A stretch of 64,000 nucleotides of DNA, taken from NCBI GenBank assembly GCA_964638715.1, contig CAZWZF010000022.1:1-64000 (forward strand), read 5' to 3'. This DNA comes from JBAXQQ01 sp037131695. GTDB lineage: Bacteria > Armatimonadota > Hebobacteria > CAIYQO01. The notes under the pieces were generated by a model, which was given only the letters and a program-made list of their open reading frames with translations, ran no database searches and was not told the origin of the DNA. Of the stretch, positions 62,902 to 64,000 are shown one piece after another. The position numbers and the translations under genes are program-made. Position 1 is the first letter of the stretch. Each line of letters begins with the position of its first letter.

Positions 62902-63920
62902 CTACCGCACTCCACACCAGATCGCTGCGCATCATCTGGTTCATTTGCCTGCAATGTCAAATCATCCCAGCGCGGACAACGGTTTCCCCAGCGTCCTACC
63001 ACATCATTGCCGATTGAAATCTGATTTATTTCACACTGGTTGGCACATGATTTGCATAAAAATGATGACTGGCTGACATTCACATCAATAAGATTTGCCA
63101 GACCGCGGAAGTTTGTCTTGAAATTAGCAGATTTTGATTTCCTATGTGCCAATATCGCCACACCCCACGCACCCATCACTTTAAAATGCTCCGGTATTAC
63201 CAAGTCGCGCTTGAGCAATTTCTCAAATGCGCTTTTCATGCCAATATTTGCAGCGACGCCACCCTGGAATAATATAACATCGCGCAATTTTTTACCGTTG
63301 ATATCATGAGCGACATTCTGAAGGTAGTTACGCGCCAATGAGAGACACAATCCCGCGGCAAGGTCGGGCAGTGACGCCCCCATTTGCTGTTTATGAATCA
63401 GGTCTGACTCGGCAAACACCCCGCATCTACCGGCGATGTGGGCGGGATTGTTTGACTGCATGGCGAGACTGCCAAATTCTTCGACCGGCACTTTCAGCCT
63501 TTCTGCCTGGTGGTCTAAAAACGACCCGGTTCCCGCCGCGCAAACGGTATTCATGTTAAAACCGACGGTAACCCCGTTTTTGATATAAATAACCTTCGAA
63601 TCCTGACCGCCGATATCAATTACTGTACTTACCTGCGGACAATATTTTGCTGCCGCTACTGCATGCGCGGTAATTTCTGTACGTATTTCATCAGCACCAG
63701 ACATGGCGGCGGCCAGATGACGTCCAGACCCGGTGGTTCCTACCGCGGTAATGGGAATATCACCTTCAAAATAATTATCCAGTTGTACAAAAGCCTGGCG
63801 AACAGCATCTGCGGGTCGGCCATTTGTGCGCAAATATGATGTGTATACCGGCGATAGATTTTCATCTATCACTGCCATTTTTGTCGTTACCGACCCAATA
63901 TCTAAACCAAGATAATACAT
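62889..63920 (-). CDS. BadF/HgdC-type activator of 2-hydroxyacyl-CoA dehydratase
   Basis: A 343-residue ASKHA-fold ATPase. Motifs: GLDIGSVTTKMAV (phosphate 1), VIDIGGQDSKVI (phosphate 2), the cluster-binding CAAGTGSFLD and GRCGVFAESDLIHKQQ, and GGVAANIG. These are the diagnostic parts of the archerase activators, which use ATP to inject an electron into the dehydratase. After the usual end at about residue 265 there is a cysteine-rich tail (CKSCANQCE...CPRWD...CGRCQR) that could bind another metal cluster. The gene precedes a DUF1361-like gene and follows the dehydratase fragment at the window edge. Confidence 0.92.
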   Translation of the reverse strand: MYYLGLDIGSVTTKMAVIDENLSPVYTSYLRTNGRPADAVRQAFVQLDNYFEGDIPITAVGTTGSGRHLAAAMSGADEIRTEITAHAVAAAKYCPQVSTVIDIGGQDSKVIYIKNGVTVGFNMNTVCAAGTGSFLDHQAERLKVPVEEFGSLAMQSNNPAHIAGRCGVFAESDLIHKQQMGASLPDLAAGLCLSLARNYLQNVAHDINGKKLRDVILFQGGVAANIGMKSAFEKLLKRDLVIPEHFKVMGAWGVAILAHRKSKSANFKTNFRGLANLIDVNVSQSSFLCKSCANQCEINQISIGNDVVGRWGNRCPRWDDLTLQANEPDDAQRSGVECGRCQR

Positions 63921-63926
63921 ATTATT

Positions 63927-64000
63927 TTAATTCCCCGCATTTTTCCGTGCTTCCAGCACGTCAAGGAAAGCTTCCAACCGCGTTGCCATCCCAGCTTCAC
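63927..64000 (-). CDS. 2-hydroxyacyl-CoA dehydratase-type protein, 3' end only
   Basis: The last 24 residues of a leftward gene cut by the window edge. The sequence EAGMATRLEAFLDVLEARKN resembles the C-terminal T-R-x-E-A-F-L-E-M-L block of HgdB/BcrC-type dehydratase subunits. The activator gene starts 7 bases after its stop, so it is probably the partner. Confidence is limited because only the tail is visible. Confidence 0.6.
   Translation of the reverse strand, partial: EAGMATRLEAFLDVLEARKNAGN

Overview
The window is about 64 kb of a bacterial genome that is moderately AT-rich. A 100-N scaffold gap lies at 54559-54658. No rRNA or ribosomal protein operon is present, so taxonomy is a guess. 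The pattern is: URO-D-superfamily proteins mixed with Gfo/Idh/MocA oxidoreductases, sugar isomerase/epimerase and polysaccharide-lyase-like genes, a YacL-like PIN/TRAM protein followed by fused ispDF, a long-form HPF, a BadF-type dehydratase activator and several REP-like elements. This suggests an anaerobic environmental bacterium, possibly of the PVC group (Lentisphaerota-like) or Armatimonadota-like.

Layout. 151-8085 (+) is one tightly coupled operon of seven genes: an alanine-racemase-fold decarboxylase homologue lacking the PLP lysine, two GNAT-type acyltransferases, three radical SAM proteins and a SAM methyltransferase. It looks like an undescribed small-molecule or lipid biosynthetic pathway. 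8261-15987 (-) is a type I restriction-modification locus (hsdR, hsdM, hsdS) with a DUF1016/YhcG-type PDDEXK gene inserted between hsdM and hsdS, and a membrane-anchored unknown at its end. 16155-24403 is a catabolic neighbourhood: two URO-D-superfamily proteins, a nitrilase, a GH32-like protein, two Gfo/Idh/MocA oxidoreductases and a sugar isomerase. 24635-26721 is a REC-histidine kinase and REC-PAS pair. 26844-31180 carries a SIS-domain sugar-phosphate protein, a ferric-reductase-like membrane protein and an MrfA-type helicase.

31341-38053 is an accessory island: a trypsin-like protease fused to Sel1 repeats, a HEPN-like protein, a UvrD-type helicase, a REP-associated tyrosine transposase (RAYT) flanked by REP palindromes, and a decayed IS4 transposase. 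38054-42766 holds a heparinase-II/III-like lyase and a secreted phosphodiester-glycosidase-family protein. A roughly 170-bp MITE-like element sits between the latter and a DeoR regulator, and supplies both stop codons.

43766-53431 is mostly housekeeping: two tRNA-Val genes, hemerythrin, a PIN/TRAM protein, ispDF, hpf, an MFS transporter, a GT39-like glycosyltransferase and recG. 53552-58786 encodes two paralogous secreted proteins. They share flanking domains but have different prion-like low-complexity cores (QYGNQ versus N/G/Y-rich). The scaffold gap falls inside the first core. 59078-64000 carries leuS, two small membrane proteins and a 2-hydroxyacyl-CoA dehydratase activator, with the 3' end of its likely dehydratase partner at the window edge.

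The most promising leads are the 151-8085 operon, the prion-like paralogue pair, and the DUF1016 gene inserted into the R-M operon.
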